Assembly (NCBI RefSeq): GCF_031143425.1
Contig: NC_090444.1
Coordinates: 1,532,444,782 to 1,532,508,781, forward strand
DNA length: 64,000 nt
From: Pleurodeles waltl
Taxonomy: Eukaryota; Chordata; Amphibia; Caudata; Salamandridae
Direction of reading: 5' to 3'
The notes beneath the pieces are model-generated. The model had not been told where the DNA came from. It saw only the letters and a program-made list of their open reading frames with translations, and did not search any database. Positions within the stretch are counted from its first letter, which is position 1; every line of letters begins with the position of its first letter. Both the position numbers and the translations under genes were made by a program. Positions 61,931 to 64,000 of this stretch are shown piece after piece.

Positions 61931-64000
61931 TTAGGTAGGTTTCCCTAGGTGCTGGCTGAGCAAGATGCCAAAATCTAACGGTAGGCACTTTGCAAAAAAC
62001 ACGTCTGTTTTCCGTAAAAAAATGTGATGTGTCCACGTTGTGTTTTGGGGCATTTCCTATCGCAGGCGCTATGCCTACCCGCACAAGTGAGGTATCATTT
62101 TTATCGGGAGACATGGGGGAACGCTGGGTGGAAGGAAACTTGTGGGTCCTCTCAGATTCCAGAACTTTCTGTCACCGAAATGTGAGGAAAACGTGTTTTT
62201 TAGCCAAATTTTGAGGTTTGCAAAGGATTCTGGGTAACAGAACTTGGTCAGAGCCCCACAAGTCGCCCCATCTTGGATTCCCCTAGGTCTCTAGTTTTCA
62301 AAAATGCACAGGTTAGGTAGGTTTCCCTAGGTGCTGGCTGAGCAAGATGCCAAAATCTAACGGTAGGCACTTTTCAAAAAACACCTCTGTTTTCTGTCAA
62401 AAATGTGATGTGTCCACATTGTGTTTTGGGGCATTTCCTGTCGCAGGCGCTAGGCCTACCCACACAAGTGAGGTATAATTTTTATTGGGAGACTTGGGGG
62501 AACGCTGGGTAGAAGGAAATTTGTGGCTCCTCTCAGATTCCAGAACTTTCTGTCACCAAAATGTGAGGAAAATGTGTTTTTTAGCCAAATTTTGAGGTTT
62601 GCAAAGGATTCTGGGTAACAGAACCTGGTCAGAGCCCCACAAGTCACCCCATCTTGGATTCCCCTAGGTCTATAGTTTTAAAAAATGCACAGGTTAGGTA
62701 TGTTTCCCTAGGTGCCGGCTGAGCTAGATGCCAAAATCTAACGGTAGGCACTTTGCAAAAAACACCTCTGTTTTCTGTCAAAAATGTGATGTGTCCACAT
62801 TGTGTTTTGGGGCATTTCCTGTCGCAGGTGCTAGTCCTACCCACACAAGTGAGGTATCATTTTTATCGGGAGACTTGGGGGAACGCTGGGTGGAAGGAAA
62901 TTTGTGGCTCCTCTCAGATTCCGGAACTTTCTGTCACCGAAATGTGAGGAAAACGTGTTTTTTAGCCAAATTTTGAGGTTTGCAAAGGATTCTGGGTAAC
63001 AGAACTTGGTCAGAGCCCCACAAGTAACCCCATCTTGTATTCCCCTAGGTATCTAGTTTTAAAAAATGCACAAGTTTGGTAGGTTTCCCTAGGTGCTGGC
63101 TGAGCTAGAGGCCAAAATCTACATGTAGGCACTTTGCAAAAAACACCTCTGTTTTCCGTAAAAAAATGTGATGTGTCCACGTTGTGTTTTGGGGCATTTC
63201 CTATCGCAGGCGCTAGGCCTACCCGCACAAGCGAGGTATCATTTTTATCGGGAGACTTGGGGGAACGCTGGGTGGAAGGAAACTTGTGGCTCCTCTCAGA
63301 TTCCAGAACTTTCTGTCACCGAAATGTGAGGAAAACGTGTTTTTTAGCAAAATTTTGAGGTTTGCAAAGGATTCTGGGTAACAGAACTTGGTCAGAGCCC
63401 CACAAGTCGCCCCATCTTGGATTCCCCTAGGTCTCTTGTTTCCAAAAATGCACAGGTTCGGTAGGTTTCCCTAGGTGCCGGCTGAGCTAGAGGCCAAAAT
63501 CTAACGGTAGGCACTTTTCAAAAAACACCTCTGTTTTCTGTCAAAAAATGTGATATGCCCACATTGTGTTTTGGGGCATTTCCTGTCGCAGGCGCTAGGC
63601 CTACCCACACAAGTGAGGTATCATTTTTATCGGGAGACTTGGGGGAACGCTGGGTGGAAGGAAATTTGTGGCTACTCTCAGATTCCAGAGCTTTCTGTCA
63701 CCGAAAAGTGAGGAAAACGTGTTTTTTAGACAGATTTTGAGGTTTGCAAAGGATTCTGGGTAGCAGAACCTGGTCAGAGCCCCACAAGTCACCCCATCTT
63801 GGATTCCCCTAGGTCTCTAGTTTTCAAAAATGCACAGGTTCGGTAGGTTTCCCTAGGTGCCGGCTGAGCTAGAGGCCAAAATCTAACGGTAGGCACTTTT
63901 CAAAAAACAACTCTGTTTTCTGTCAAAAAATGTGATGTGCCCACATTGTGTTTTGAGGCATTTCCTGTCGCAGGCGCTAGGCCTACCCACACAAGTGAGG
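61200..64000 (+). repeat. Right edge: left-edge order restarts
   Basis: Units at 61200 and 61584 are a third copy of units 1 and 385. The unit at 61966 is a hybrid: the end just before it matches the end before 4972 ('ggttaggtagg', 'gagcaagatgcc') and its body resembles the unit at 5734 ('ttttccgtaaaa', 'cgcacaagtg', 'agacatggg'). Units at 62348, 62729, 63110, 63492 and the partial unit at 63874 match 4972, 5353, 5734, 6116 and 6498 at a constant offset of 57376. The array is cut by the window edge and presumably continues. Confidence 0.82.

Larger units (their letters stand above)
1..64000 (+). repeat. Continuous satellite array, ~383-bp unit
   Basis: The window is a single head-to-tail tandem array. 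The anchor 'ggccaaaatct' (variants gatgcc, gagtcc, gagggc, gagccc) recurs every 381-385 bases from position 1 to 63874, always on this strand, giving 167 full units plus a partial one. No inverted unit, foreign insertion or non-repeat gap was seen. Unit length varies mainly through A and T runs (the A run after 'tctgt', the T run before 'agcc'). Exceptions are two 366-bp units and one 379-bp unit (53568-53946). Because 383 is not a multiple of three, no reading frame can run through several units. The likely role is structural heterochromatin, possibly centromere-related; that is inference. I do not recognise the family by name. Confidence 0.97.

Noticed and set aside
1..64000. CRISPR array
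   Set aside because: The repeat is about 383 bp with no spacers and no cas genes.
1..64000. CENP-B box
   Set aside because: I looked for TTCGNNNNANNCGGG on both strands. 'gttcggtaggtttccc' and 'ttttatcgggag' each contain only half of the needed bases. No match was seen.
1..64000. Ribosomal DNA spacer, telomeric repeat or primate alpha satellite
   Set aside because: No rRNA sequence, no TTAGGG-type runs, and a unit length of about 383 bp rather than 171 bp, with no recognisable alpha-satellite sequence.

Overview
The whole 64 kb window is one uninterrupted tandem satellite array. I found no gene, RNA gene, transposon, spacer or unique sequence. A unit of about 383 bp is repeated head to tail on one strand from base 1 to base 64000. 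Using the 'ggccaaaatct' block as start anchor I placed 168 unit starts by eye: 167 complete units averaging about 382.5 bp and a 127-base partial unit at the right edge. All are 381-385 bp except two of 366 bp and one of 379 bp. The many short open frames on both strands are shadows of the repeat.

Host: no gene identifies it. An array this long, with a long unit, nested higher-order repeats and CpG depletion in which most subtype differences are CpG to TpG/CpA, points to a eukaryote with a large, CpG-methylated genome. A vertebrate with a big genome (amphibian or fish) is plausible but unproven, and I cannot name the satellite family. A centromeric or pericentromeric position is possible; nothing in the window demonstrates it.

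Unit types used below, by short diagnostics: A (gagccattt, gcgctatgcc, tattggg; A' has aggaacc), B (cattgagtttt, gccaaggatt), C (gtcacaggcac, ggaagacttggg, ttgttagcc), C' (cacagaaatg, ttgttagcc), D (attgctgtatcc), E (aaaatacctc, gcgataggcc, ggaacgaaat), F (cccacagaagtg, ggaattaaat), G (gtcaaacaatg, gcgcttggcc, gattcaagaa; G' has tttttgggc), I/J (cttagattcc with ataatttttatcgg), K (ataaattttatc, cccgtcttgt), N (ggggaatttcc, gaagacttggta).

Layout: 1-3.1 kb is a diverged segment copied at 51.65-54.8 kb. 3.98-10.54 kb is copied at 18.53-25.09 kb. 11.9-18.8 kb holds a 7-unit higher-order repeat (HOR) with a shortened 4-unit derivative between two full copies. 25.3-49.4 kb holds successive HORs of 5, 8, 4, 3 and 2 units, nearly all of which can be read from one circular unit order (I)-E-B-C-K-D-G-F-A by loss of adjacent units. 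50.05-52.4 kb is copied at 59.6-61.9 kb, and 54.8-58.1 kb copies 9.26-12.5 kb. From 61.2 kb the array starts to repeat the order seen at the left edge, suggesting a much longer super-period.

There is no set of cooperating genes. The biology visible is array evolution: in-register unequal exchange, local HOR amplification, segment duplication and CpG decay. All identities and breakpoints were read by eye and are approximate.
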